Below, piece by piece: positions 7,198-16,000 of a stretch of DNA of 64,000 nt (positions within the stretch are counted from its first letter, which is position 1; every line of letters begins with the position of its first letter). A program made the position numbers and the translations under genes. The notes beneath the pieces are model-generated. The model worked only from the letters and a program-made list of their open reading frames with translations, did not search any database and was not told where the DNA came from. Origin of the DNA: an uncultured bacterium (GTDB lineage Bacteria > Vulcanimicrobiota > Xenobia > Xenobiales > Xenobiaceae); assembly GCA_934636825.1 (NCBI GenBank), contig CAKUBG010000009.1, forward strand, positions 1 to 64,000, given 5' to 3'.

Positions 7198-10100
7198 ATG
7201 TCTAAGTTTTACACTATCGATGAAGTTTCTGAGTTAATAGATGTCCCTGCCGATGTTATCCGTGAATGGGTAAGTGAAGGCAAAGTGTCCGCTTCGCGCC
7301 GAGCTGGTGATGTTGTTTTGCGTCATCATGATGTGCAGCGTCTTCTTACCGAGTATGGCAGAAGTGAAGATGGCGATAAGGCGGCAGAAGCTGCCAAGAA
7401 CGGCAGTCAAGCCAGTGCCGCTCAGGGATACATGGGAGCCCAAGACAGTTCCTCTGATCCTGCTAGCTATTATGGCTATCCTGAACCTGAACCTGAGCCT
7501 GAAGTGCAGCCCGTTCAAAAGCCGCAGACTGGTGCTTTTAAGGCTCCTACGCCTCCTATGGGCAGAAATGTTGGAGCAGCTGTTCCTGTTTCTGAACGTG
7601 TGGCTCCTAGTGCTCAGCCTGCGCCCGATAGTGTTGATGGAGAATCTACTTTGAGTATCTCTGCGCCTCCGATTACTTTTGAAAGTTTAGCCGGTATTGC
7701 TCCGGTAGCTTTGGATTATTCGTCTTTTTATGATCGCGATTTAGACGAGTATGAATCACAAATGCGCTACTTAGAGATGGAACTTCCTTTGCGCTCTTGC
7801 TCTTCCGGGGCAGAGAAGGGCTTAAGCAACTCTAACTTAGATAAAAATAGTGCTAAAACTGACGGAGCTTCTGCCGCTATAGATGGAGCTCAACTAGAGC
7901 AAGCTATTGAGCGAGCGGTGGAGCCTTTAGCTAGAGCTCAGGCCAGATTAATTAAGTTATTTAACGAGACTCGCGAAGAAGCTCGCCGCCCTTCTTCTTT
8001 GCCTGCTCCTGGAGCCAATTCAACGGATAAGGCTTTGGCTCGTATTGAAGAAAAATTAGCCCATCTTCCCGGCAATTCAGCTCCGGCTGAAGCTGAAAGC
8101 AAGTCTTTGCGCATTTTTACTGAGACGTTAGTGAGTGGCTTACGTCAAGATTTAGCTTCTTTGCGTACTTTTTGCACCGAACGTTTCAATGCTATAGACA
8201 ATGGGCCAGCTGAGCTTCCTCACAATGTCTTAGAGAATTTAGGAAAAATTCGCTCTACTTTAGACAAGATGGAAGCCAACCAGGATAATGTCGGCAGTGC
8301 GGCCCTGAGTAACTTACAGAAAAAGTATGATTTGCTTACGCAAAAATATAATAATTTGCGTACTGAGCACGAACGTATGGCCAAAGAACATTCAGAAGTG
8401 AGTGAGAGTAGCGCCGATGTAGATTCTATTTTGAATCGTTTGGAAGTTTTGCGCGCTCCTCTTGATGCTTATGGTCTGAATGTCGGCGATTTTATGGAAA
8501 AAATTGTTGGCCATGTGGACGAATTGGGCAACGCTAAGAGAGAACTTACCAAACAGTGCTCTGCTTTAGAACAAAAGTACAATGATTGCGAAGCCAAGTA
8601 TGAAGCTTGTGAAGAGGAGTCTTCCACTTTTCAGGTTTTAATTGGCAATTTGCAAAAAGACAACCGTGCGCTCAAAGATGAATGTGATCGCTTAAAGAAA
8701 GAAAACGCTCAAGCTAAAGACGATTTTGATGAGTTGGAAAGCTTGCGTGAGACTTGTCAGCGATTGCAGAGCACAGCTAGTGGCTCTGACGAAGCCTTTG
8801 GCAAGTTGCAACAAGATTATACAAGCTTGCAAGAGCAAAATAGGGAATTGCGCAAAAAAGCCCAAGAATATGCTTCCGAAATTGAACAAATTAAGGGCCA
8901 ATTGCAGGATAATAGATCGGATAATGACGCACAGGCTTTGGCGTTGCAAGCTGAATTAGAGCAGAGAGATAGTGCTATTCAGGACTTGAAAGCACGATTT
9001 GAGGAAGTCTCTAACCAACTGAATGAAGCCAATCAAGAGTGCAGCGCTTCAGCAAATGAGTTAGATGAAATCAAGGCTTTGCTTGAAGAAGCTAAAGAAG
9101 AAGCGGACGAGGCCAGAAAACAGCTCGATCATTCGAATACAGCTTATGATGATCTTTCTGAAGCTTATAAAAAGAAAGAAGAAGAAGCTGAAGGTGCCAA
9201 AGCTGAATTGGTACAGATGCAAACCGTAGTCAAATCTACTAAAGCTCAGTCTGCTGAGCTGGAAAATATGGCTGCGGAAGCTCACAAAGAGACTTCCGAG
9301 GCTTTGGCCAAACTTAAAGAAGCTGAAACTCGTTTGGAAGAGGCAGAGCGAGAGTTCGAAGAGCAGCAAGCCAAAGTTGAAGAAGCTGAAAACTCACGTG
9401 AAGAGCTGCGTGTGCAATTGGAAAATGCTCAAGCCGAAGCTGAAGAGTTATTGGCCAAAGCCCAGGAAGACAATCGCCAGGCTTTAGAAAAATTGCAACA
9501 AGAGTTGGCTCAAGCGCAGGCCCAAGCTATTGCCAGTAAAGCTGAGCTTGATAAGCAAAATGCAGATATTGCAGAGAGAGAAAAAGCTTTACAAGAAAAT
9601 TCTTCTCGTTTAGAAAGTGAGAAATCTCGCTTACTTAGACGTATAAACACTTTGCAAGCCAAAAATGAAGCTTTACAAGCTGAAATTGAGGAAAGTCACG
9701 AGTTCGGGGACGACTACGACGCTGTTAAAGCTGTAGAAGTTCGTATGCAAGATCGTTTAGACGCCGTCAATTTAGAGCTTAACGAGACAAAAGCCAGGCT
9801 CAAGGAGTATGAAGCCAAAGCTAAATCCGGAGAGAGCGATGGCGGTGGCAAAGAACTTAGTGAGGCTTTAGATAAGCTCAGCAAGCTGAAAGCCGAAAAT
9901 GATTCGCTCCGTTACGAACTTTCTGTACGCAGCGATTCCGATTCTTTGCAAAAACAATCGGCTCAGATGCTGGAAGCTTTGGCTAACTTCGAAGCTGAAA
10001 ATGCCGAGAAGGATCGTCTTATTGAAGAGTCTCATCAGGATAGAGCTCGCTTGCGTGATGAGTTGGAACGTACAAAGCAGGCCCTTTTTGAACAACAGCA

Positions 10101-10236
10101 ACTTTACGAGCGTGAGCGCAAAGAGTGGTCTGAGATTTTAGCCAAACAAGTAAAAGGTGAGAGTGTAGACACTGGAGCCGATCCTTTGCGCCGTAGCGGT
10201 TTCAAGCTTTTTAGGAACAGAGGCGGATCCGTCTAG
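7198..10236 (+). CDS. MerR-like HTH protein with very long coiled coil
   Basis: 1012 residues. The first 50 resemble a MerR/excisionase-type winged helix-turn-helix (YTIDEVSELIDVPADVIREW, then a short wing and HHDVQRLL). Residues 70-300 are Pro/Ala/Ser-rich linker with short helical parts. From about 365 to 985 the chain is almost continuous heptad coiled coil rich in Glu, Lys, Ala and Gln. The last residues are basic (RRSGFKLFRNRGG). There is no signal peptide or membrane segment. A DNA-binding head on a long rod suggests a chromosome-organising or cell-structure role rather than a simple regulator, but this is inference. AGAGGAG lies about 16 bases before the ATG. A terminator follows. Confidence 0.75.
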   Translation: MSKFYTIDEVSELIDVPADVIREWVSEGKVSASRRAGDVVLRHHDVQRLLTEYGRSEDGDKAAEAAKNGSQASAAQGYMGAQDSSSDPASYYGYPEPEPEPEVQPVQKPQTGAFKAPTPPMGRNVGAAVPVSERVAPSAQPAPDSVDGESTLSISAPPITFESLAGIAPVALDYSSFYDRDLDEYESQMRYLEMELPLRSCSSGAEKGLSNSNLDKNSAKTDGASAAIDGAQLEQAIERAVEPLARAQARLIKLFNETREEARRPSSLPAPGANSTDKALARIEEKLAHLPGNSAPAEAESKSLRIFTETLVSGLRQDLASLRTFCTERFNAIDNGPAELPHNVLENLGKIRSTLDKMEANQDNVGSAALSNLQKKYDLLTQKYNNLRTEHERMAKEHSEVSESSADVDSILNRLEVLRAPLDAYGLNVGDFMEKIVGHVDELGNAKRELTKQCSALEQKYNDCEAKYEACEEESSTFQVLIGNLQKDNRALKDECDRLKKENAQAKDDFDELESLRETCQRLQSTASGSDEAFGKLQQDYTSLQEQNRELRKKAQEYASEIEQIKGQLQDNRSDNDAQALALQAELEQRDSAIQDLKARFEEVSNQLNEANQECSASANELDEIKALLEEAKEEADEARKQLDHSNTAYDDLSEAYKKKEEEAEGAKAELVQMQTVVKSTKAQSAELENMAAEAHKETSEALAKLKEAETRLEEAEREFEEQQAKVEEAENSREELRVQLENAQAEAEELLAKAQEDNRQALEKLQQELAQAQAQAIASKAELDKQNADIAEREKALQENSSRLESEKSRLLRRINTLQAKNEALQAEIEESHEFGDDYDAVKAVEVRMQDRLDAVNLELNETKARLKEYEAKAKSGESDGGGKELSEALDKLSKLKAENDSLRYELSVRSDSDSLQKQSAQMLEALANFEAENAEKDRLIEESHQDRARLRDELERTKQALFEQQQLYERERKEWSEILAKQVKGESVDTGADPLRRSGFKLFRNRGGSV

Positions 10237-10264
10237 TCGAGTAGGAATAGTCTTTTAGCAAATA

Positions 10265-10304
10265 GGCGGTTCGCTCAATTTGGCAGCGAGTCGCCTTTTC
10301 TTTT
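10265..10304 (+). terminator. Intrinsic terminator
   Basis: An 11-bp stem (10265-10275 with 10285-10295, two G:U pairs) is followed by TTTTCTTTT. It ends the coiled-coil gene and argues against a start at 10280 for the next gene. Confidence 0.8.
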
Positions 10305-10354
10305 GGAAAAGCTGTAATCTGAACAGCCTATTTTTGACAAGAGAGAGAGAGTAT

Positions 10355-11938
10355 ATGGGGCAGAACGATAAAAACGCTACCGATATAAAACAATTGGGAT
10401 TGTTTGCAGCGCTAATGAGCCTAGGATATGTCTTCTGGGTAGTAGGCGCTATGGAGATGGTGGAACGTTTAGCTTATTACGGCGTGCGTGCTGTAGCTGG
10501 TTTGTATGCTACGGCTCCGGCGGCTGAAGGTGGTTTAGGAGTAACTGCAGCTAAGTTTGGTATTATTCTCATGGTTTGGTCTGGATTCCAGGGATTTGTG
10601 CCTATTTTTGTCGGTGGTTTGGCTGATCGTTACGGTTATAAACTTATGATTGGTATTTCCACCGCTGTAAAAATGGGTGCTTATTTAATAATGGCTGCTT
10701 TCCCGACTTTTTACGGATTTTTGCTAGGAGCAGTTTGCTTAGCTACAGGAACAGCCATTTTTAAACCTGGCATTCAGGGAACCTTAGCTAAATCTACCAA
10801 GCCGGAAAATAGTTCTATGGCCTGGGGAGTTTTTTACCAGACCGTAAATATAGGTGGATTCATCGGCCCTGTTTTAGCTGGTTTCTTGCGTAAGATGGAA
10901 TGGAGCCACGTATTTTTGGCTTGTGCCCTGATTATCGCTTGTAACTTTTTACTTTTGCTTACTTATAAAGAACCTGGCTTAGAAGAGCGCTTAGCATTAG
11001 CTAAAGAGCGTGAGAAGAACAAAGAAAAACAACGCAATATCGTTTGGGAAACTATCAACGAGTTGAAGCGTCCCCATTTGTGTGTGTTTTTAGCTATTTT
11101 TACCGGTTTCTACTTTATGTTTAACTGTATGTTTGACGTTTTGCCTTTGCATATCCGAGATTGGGTAGACAGTCGCGATGTAGTCACTACAGTTTCTCAT
11201 TTCCTTAATACTGACAATGCCATAGTAAGTTTTATTATGATTTTGGATAAAACCAAAACTTTCATTCAACCTGAAGGTATGCTGAATCTGAACTGTGGCA
11301 TGATTATGTTTACATGCTTCTTTTTCGCTTGGCTATCGTCAAAGATGCGCATTCTGCGCAGTATCGCATTAGGCACCGCGTTGGCGGCTGTTTCTATGTG
11401 TTTAATCGGTATTTCTCATATGGGTTGGTTCTGTTTGCTGTCAATTGCTGTATTTAGTGTCGGTGAAATGCTTTCCAGCCCGAAATTCAGCGAATTTGTC
11501 GGCACCCATTTAGCTTCAAGTGATAAAAAAGGCATGTATTTAGGTTTGGGACAGATGTCTTTTGCTATAGGCTCTACTTTAGAAGGATTGGTCGCTCCCA
11601 GGCTTTACGATAAGTTGGCCTCCAAAGACACTTTCTCTAGGCAGATGCTGGTAGATAGTAATTTGATGACACCGGAACAGGCTTCTGCTATTCAACCGGG
11701 AGAAGCTTTCAATCAATTGGTAGCTTTAAGCGGCCGCACAGCCGATGATTTAACTCAGTTTATGTATCATCATCACAATGTCGCCGCTATGTGGGAAATT
11801 ATGGCTTGTATCGGCTTTATTACTGCCTTGCTTATTTTGGCTTACTCTGTATGGTGGGCTAAAACAGGTACGAGCGCTGCTGTAGCTGTTAGTGCTGCTT
11901 CTGGTGAAACTGAGAGTGAAAGTAAGGATAAAGCATAA
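10355..11938 (+). CDS. POT-family (proton-coupled peptide) transporter
   Basis: 527 residues, polytopic, about 12-14 membrane segments. The first segment holds ERLAYYG, matching the E-R-x-x-Y-Y-G signature of proton-dependent oligopeptide transporters. A charged cytoplasmic loop follows the first six helices (LEERLALAKEREKNKEKQ). These carriers take up di- and tripeptides with protons. The open frame extends up to 10280, but that part overlaps the preceding terminator. The ATG at 10355 follows a GAGAGAGAGAG run that can act as ribosome site. The gene stands alone between two terminators. Other MFS peptide carriers such as AmpG relatives are less likely alternatives. Confidence 0.8.
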   Translation: MGQNDKNATDIKQLGLFAALMSLGYVFWVVGAMEMVERLAYYGVRAVAGLYATAPAAEGGLGVTAAKFGIILMVWSGFQGFVPIFVGGLADRYGYKLMIGISTAVKMGAYLIMAAFPTFYGFLLGAVCLATGTAIFKPGIQGTLAKSTKPENSSMAWGVFYQTVNIGGFIGPVLAGFLRKMEWSHVFLACALIIACNFLLLLTYKEPGLEERLALAKEREKNKEKQRNIVWETINELKRPHLCVFLAIFTGFYFMFNCMFDVLPLHIRDWVDSRDVVTTVSHFLNTDNAIVSFIMILDKTKTFIQPEGMLNLNCGMIMFTCFFFAWLSSKMRILRSIALGTALAAVSMCLIGISHMGWFCLLSIAVFSVGEMLSSPKFSEFVGTHLASSDKKGMYLGLGQMSFAIGSTLEGLVAPRLYDKLASKDTFSRQMLVDSNLMTPEQASAIQPGEAFNQLVALSGRTADDLTQFMYHHHNVAAMWEIMACIGFITALLILAYSVWWAKTGTSAAVAVSAASGETESESKDKA

Positions 11939-11960
11939 AATATAAAGTTCCGGTGAACCT

Positions 11961-12001
11961 AAAATATAAGGCAGAAGTTAGTTACTTCTGCCTTATATTT
12001 T
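11961..12001. terminator. Bidirectional terminator
   Basis: A perfect 18-bp stem (11961-11978 with 11984-12001) with a 5-base loop, A-rich on the left and T-rich on the right. It serves the transporter gene and the convergent regulator gene. Confidence 0.9.
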
Positions 12002-12034
12002 TATAAGAAACATTTGTTAAGCGGAGCTAATAAA

Positions 12035-14242
12035 TTAATTTTGGCGGGCTTGTTGATAAATTTCATAAAGCTTACGGTCTGGAGTTTGGTTTAGTTGGAG
12101 TTTAAAGGCTTTTTGTAAGTTTTCAAAGGTCTGGACAGCCAATTGTGGCTGTTGCATGGATATGTATGCTTGCATGAGCAAATAGGTACATTGCTCGTGG
12201 AGCGGCTCCAAGCTTATGGCTTGAGAGGCGGTTTCGACCAGCTCTGACCAATCTTTTTGTTTATATTGATAGGTAGCTAATTCTGTAAGAGCTTGCAAAG
12301 ATATATAATCTAAACGAACTCTTCTTAAAGTGGCCCACTCCATAGAACATTGGGGTAAAAAATGGCCTTGACTAAGTTGCTTAATATTTTCTAGTAAACT
12401 GATAGAGCTGTCTGTTCGATAACGTCCCCATATTTTTTCCAGATCTAACCAATCGGCACTTATTTTTAAGTGTGGATTGGAAGCTAGAGCTGAAGAACAA
12501 CGTGTGATAGGGTCAAAATTAGGATATTTGTCTTTGAATATCTTTTTAATAATAGATAAAGCTTTCCAAAGGCAGGCCTGCCCGTTACTGCTTTCTGGCC
12601 AAAATTCCTCGATAATTTGCTCACAGCTCAGATATGTGCCGTGACTTAACAAGCGCAACAGTAGATATTTGGCCTTTTGCGTAGTCCAAAGCTTTGCTTC
12701 CAGCTCTTCATCATTAAGCTTTATGGAGCATTGTCCTAAAAGTTTGAGCTCCAACTTAGGATGAGAAGTTGTGGCAACAACCTGAAGTTGAGAAAAAGTT
12801 GAGTTAGTATTTATATGAAGTCGCTCAAGTAATGTACTAGAAAGTTGATTTTTCCATCTAGTGGCAAAGCTCTTCAGTTTTGCTGTGTGAGTAGGTGCTA
12901 AAGTTTGTTGGCTAAGCATATTGATAATTTGTGTATTTTGCCAGCGCAGCAATTTTACCAGTTTACTTTCTAACGAACATGGCAGTTTACAATATCTAGT
13001 TAAAAACTCCAACACCGCAGGTAACAGCCAGGTAAGATCTGTTTCTAGTTGTTGCTCGTATTTGGCTTTAAGAAGATTGCCTAAAGCCTGGTTGACTTGT
13101 TCGGTTTTTACTGTAAGGCAACTTGAACCGGCCAGAACCGCCCTGGAAAAGTGGGGCTCTAGTTGCAAATTGGATAAAATAACCTGAGCCTTTTGTAATT
13201 CATCAAGGAAATATCGACAATCAACTTTGATATACAATAAATATGCTTCCAAAGCTGTTCTTGCCCAAACCGGCTGGCCTAATGGCTCTGCAATTTGCAT
13301 AGCTGAACGCAAGTAAGTGAGAGCTTGTGGCTCTTGTGAATTGTTAAGGCAAAGGGCTGCTAAACGCAACTTGGCTTTTATGCCAATTAAAGTTGGTTGA
13401 GCGCTAAGATGTTGCAAAATTTTTTCTGCTTCTTGCCAATATCCACAGTGAAAAAATGTGGAAGCCAAAGAAAGGCCGGCCAAATCTTCTTTGTGGTGAG
13501 TATCGGAAGTTTTTGATTGTAAAGAGGCTGATAGAGCAGAGTCAATTATGTATCTAGCCAAGGAAAATTCCGGTCTGGAATAGTTTTTAAGAAAACTGTC
13601 TTCCCACAATTCCAAGCTTTGGCTTGAATTATGCCAATGTTTTTGGGCGGAAAGAGCCTGAAGAACAGCTCCTATTTCTATCTCTTGAATTATGGGAGAT
13701 TCAAGATTGGCTTGTTGAGCTAAGCTTTTGGCTATAAGCCCGGCTTGTTGAGCCGTTCTGACTGTGCGGTCGGTAAAACGACTTTCCAAAAAGCTATTCA
13801 GCAAAGTTTGGATTGACCACGAATGCAAAGCTTGTAAACACAGGCTTTCTTGGCGTTGCTGTTGGTGTTGGCGGGTCAATTTTAGAAGGCGGCCGATACG
13901 CTCTAAAAAAATGTGCAATTCAAAGGGCTTGCGTAAATAGTCGGCGGCGCTGAAACGGAGGGACCTTATCGAATCTTCCTCACTGACAGTTTTGGTAATA
14001 GCCAAGACTGCCGCTTCTTTTAGATAGTGATGCACTCTGGAAAGAGTTCGGCAGCTACTTAAACTACTCGAATGCACATCCAAAACGACTAAATCAAATA
14101 ATTTACGTGAGGAGATCGCGACAGCTTCTTCCCCCCTGGCTGCGGCCATTACGTCAAATCCCTCGTCTTGAAGGACGCTAGCGAGTTTCTCTCGCAACGG
14201 CGCGTCATCTTCAAGCACCAGAATTCGGGCTGTCTTGATCAC
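12035..14242 (-). CDS. Response regulator with SARP/BTAD-type output
   Basis: 735 residues. Residues 1-125 are a receiver domain with acidic pocket E11-D12-D13, phospho-acceptor D55 (LVVLDV), T83 or T85 and K105-P106. Residues 150-480 are helical and may include TPR-like repeats. From about 500 the protein resembles SARP regulators: an OmpR-like winged helix (LELKLLGQCSIKLN onward) followed by a bacterial transcriptional activator domain with TPR helices to the end. It probably activates transcription on phosphorylation, but no histidine kinase is nearby. It is divergent from the pseudopilin operon across about 125 bases, so that operon is its likely target (inference). Confidence 0.8.
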   Translation of the reverse strand: MIKTARILVLEDDAPLREKLASVLQDEGFDVMAAARGEEAVAISSRKLFDLVVLDVHSSSLSSCRTLSRVHHYLKEAAVLAITKTVSEEDSIRSLRFSAADYLRKPFELHIFLERIGRLLKLTRQHQQQRQESLCLQALHSWSIQTLLNSFLESRFTDRTVRTAQQAGLIAKSLAQQANLESPIIQEIEIGAVLQALSAQKHWHNSSQSLELWEDSFLKNYSRPEFSLARYIIDSALSASLQSKTSDTHHKEDLAGLSLASTFFHCGYWQEAEKILQHLSAQPTLIGIKAKLRLAALCLNNSQEPQALTYLRSAMQIAEPLGQPVWARTALEAYLLYIKVDCRYFLDELQKAQVILSNLQLEPHFSRAVLAGSSCLTVKTEQVNQALGNLLKAKYEQQLETDLTWLLPAVLEFLTRYCKLPCSLESKLVKLLRWQNTQIINMLSQQTLAPTHTAKLKSFATRWKNQLSSTLLERLHINTNSTFSQLQVVATTSHPKLELKLLGQCSIKLNDEELEAKLWTTQKAKYLLLRLLSHGTYLSCEQIIEEFWPESSNGQACLWKALSIIKKIFKDKYPNFDPITRCSSALASNPHLKISADWLDLEKIWGRYRTDSSISLLENIKQLSQGHFLPQCSMEWATLRRVRLDYISLQALTELATYQYKQKDWSELVETASQAISLEPLHEQCTYLLMQAYISMQQPQLAVQTFENLQKAFKLQLNQTPDRKLYEIYQQARQN

Positions 14243-14356
14243 AGCTTTATAATTAAATTTTATATGAGTTGATTTCCTGCCGTTTGTCGAGCAAAAAATT
14301 TCCAGTTTATTTCAGGGAGCTAGTTTATAACTGTAACAGCTAATTTTTATCCATAA

Positions 14357-14362
14357 GGGGGG
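14357..14362 (+). promoter_or_regulatory. Six-G ribosome binding site
   Basis: AAGGGGGGAAAT lies 4 bases before ATG 14367 and 7 bases before ATG 14370. The 7-base spacing seen at the other copies of this motif favours 14370. Confidence 0.55.
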
Positions 14363-14369
14363 AAATATG

Positions 14370-14750
14370 ATGCTGAATTTATTACCTGTTTTGTTAGACA
14401 AAGCTAAAAAACGCACCCTTTCACCTTATGAGTTTTCCAGACGCTGGCGACATATAAGGTCTGGAATAGAAGAACGCTGTGCTGGAGTATGGCAAGAATT
14501 TGAGGAAATACGTCGCCAAGCTTCAGGGCGTGTGTCTAAAGGCAGAGTAGACAAACTCTTAAAAGGGGTCAGTGAAAAAGAAATAGAGTATTGGAAAGTG
14601 TTGATTATGTGTATAGAAAACTGGCTGGAGCGCAGCGGCGGTTTTGCCTATTTGCAACAAGCTCAACATTCTTTTGAAACTGCTGAAAAGCTTTGGAATA
14701 AAAGACTTAAAGCTTTGAAAGCGGTATGGGAGAGAGAAATAATAAAGTAA
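14370..14750 (+). CDS. Small protein of unknown function, first gene of pseudopilin operon
   Basis: 126 residues, Arg/Lys/Trp-rich and probably all helical, with no signal peptide or convincing membrane segment. No family was recognised. It opens the operon that encodes pseudopilins and a GspF-like protein, so a cytoplasmic accessory or regulatory role in that apparatus is possible. ATG 14370 is preferred over ATG 14367 because of its spacing from the six-G ribosome site. The two starts differ by one Met only. Confidence 0.6.
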   Translation: MLNLLPVLLDKAKKRTLSPYEFSRRWRHIRSGIEERCAGVWQEFEEIRRQASGRVSKGRVDKLLKGVSEKEIEYWKVLIMCIENWLERSGGFAYLQQAQHSFETAEKLWNKRLKALKAVWEREIIK

Positions 14751-14788
14751 TTTTTTTTGTGGCAGCATCTTAAATCTAACTACATTTT

Positions 14789-14794
14789 GGGGGG
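14789..14794 (+). promoter_or_regulatory. Six-G ribosome binding site deciding a TTG start
   Basis: GGGGGGA stands exactly 7 bases before the in-frame TTG at 14802. This makes 14802 a better start than the TTG at 14757. Confidence 0.55.
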
Positions 14795-14801
14795 AGTTAC
14801 T

Positions 14802-15365
14802 TTGCTGTACAAATATTTTGGGTATATTCAACATTTACGGCAACTTATAAGCCGAAGTATAGTGGGCAGCCGCTTCGGTTTACACCGTCGTCAATATCAG
14901 CGGGGAGGAGCCCTGATTATAGCTATGATGTTGACGACTGTAATGCTCATATTGGGAGCTGCCCATTTATTTTCTTTGCAAAGTGAGCGTCGCTTTTCTG
15001 GCATTCAGGAGCGCAATTTACAAGCTTGGTATCTAGCAAAATCCGGCTGTGATTACTTTTTCTATTATTGTCAGGATGGATCTACTTCTTTTTTGTCTGA
15101 AGCGCCGGGCAATAAGCTGTTGGTTGAGCAAAAGTCGGCTTCCGGTACTTCCATTTTAGCAAAAGTTCCCGTAGTTGACGGACTTGAACATTATTATTTT
15201 GAAATAAGTCGTCTATCGACCAAAGTTATAAGAGTTAGAGGTGTTGTTGAGGGAACTTTAAGCAGCAGCGGTAAGCCGACTTGCTTGGAAGCAAGCCTTT
15301 ATATTGTACGCGATTCCGCAGGGGGGTGGAAAAATGCGATATACGAACAAAGGCCCGATTTGTAA
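14802..15365 (+). CDS. PilX-like minor pilin assembly protein
   Basis: 187 residues. After about 30 basic residues comes QRGGALIIAMMLTTVMLILG and more, matching the N-terminal segment of PilX-type minor pilins. These carry a membrane helix but lack the usual Glu5 prepilin motif. Residues from about 60 form a small periplasmic head with two Cys near 65 and 72. It probably helps prime pilus or pseudopilus assembly in the inner membrane. The TTG start was chosen because it lies 7 bases after a six-G block. The next gene begins inside its 3' end, an overlap of 32 bases. Confidence 0.65.
   Translation: MLYKYFGYIQHLRQLISRSIVGSRFGLHRRQYQRGGALIIAMMLTTVMLILGAAHLFSLQSERRFSGIQERNLQAWYLAKSGCDYFFYYCQDGSTSFLSEAPGNKLLVEQKSASGTSILAKVPVVDGLEHYYFEISRLSTKVIRVRGVVEGTLSSSGKPTCLEASLYIVRDSAGGWKNAIYEQRPDL
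15321..15326 (+). promoter_or_regulatory. Six-G ribosome binding site
   Basis: GGGGGG lies 7 bases before ATG 15334, inside the end of the preceding gene. It selects 15334 over the in-frame ATG at 15304. Confidence 0.55.
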
Positions 15366-15996
15366 AAGAAAAATATTGGGCATTACTATAGTGGAATTGT
15401 TGATATGCTGTGCATTAACGGTGCTTTTTATCGGTTTAGTCGGGCAATTAAGCTTGGCTTCTATGCGTAACTACAAACATTGTGAGATGGGCATGAGAGC
15501 CATGCGATCTGCCGCTTTGGCTATGGAAGTAATGAGCCGTGATTTGCGCTCTTGTGACAAAATATTGTGGCCTAAAGTTAGCACCGAGGCTTGGCGGCAA
15601 GGTTATCGCCTTAGCAATAATGATAAGGTCGGTTTTAAATTTATCTTTCGTCAGGCTCCGAGCGCAAATGGTAAGGCATCCATAATAGGTTTCCATTGGG
15701 ACTCTGAAAGTAAAATTTTAACTAGATGTTTATATCGGCCTGAATTCAATCCTAGAGCTGATAACTTGACTGATTCCAGACAGATTATTGCCCGGCGTAT
15801 TCTGGCACGTGAATTGTCTTCAATAAGTATAAATTCTATCAATTGGCGCGTACGCGGCGGTTTGCAATTTTTGGAACTCAGTTTGACCGTTTCATTTAGT
15901 GAATTGGAATCGCATAAAAACGGGCTTCGTATCAATAATGGCCGGGAAAAGCTGTTCAGAAATTTATATACAGAACTTGAGATTTTGGGGGTATAG
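15334..15996 (+). CDS. Prepilin-type protein (PilW/GspJ-like)
   Basis: 220 residues. The N-terminus MRYTNKGPICKRKILG is followed by ITIVELLI and a hydrophobic helix. This is the class III prepilin signal: cleavage after Gly16, with Glu at mature position 5. The head (about 45-220) has the length expected of a PilW/GspJ-type minor pseudopilin. Its sequence MRSAALAMEVMSRDLRSCDKI resembles the region after the helix in that group. It would be processed by a prepilin peptidase and inserted at the pilus tip. It overlaps the preceding gene. The next gene begins just after its stop. Confidence 0.75.
   Translation: MRYTNKGPICKRKILGITIVELLICCALTVLFIGLVGQLSLASMRNYKHCEMGMRAMRSAALAMEVMSRDLRSCDKILWPKVSTEAWRQGYRLSNNDKVGFKFIFRQAPSANGKASIIGFHWDSESKILTRCLYRPEFNPRADNLTDSRQIIARRILARELSSISINSINWRVRGGLQFLELSLTVSFSELESHKNGLRINNGREKLFRNLYTELEILGV
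15987..15991 (+). promoter_or_regulatory. Five-G ribosome binding site deciding a GTG start
   Basis: TTTTGGGGG lies 9 bases before the in-frame GTG at 16001. It supports that start instead of the upstream ATG at 15899 inside the previous gene. Confidence 0.5.
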
Positions 15997-16000
15997 TTCC

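Noticed and set aside
8692..9369. Minus-strand frames rich in Leu, Phe and Ser opposite the coiled-coil gene
   Set aside because: They are the expected shadow of Glu/Lys/Ala-rich coiled-coil codons and not real membrane proteins.
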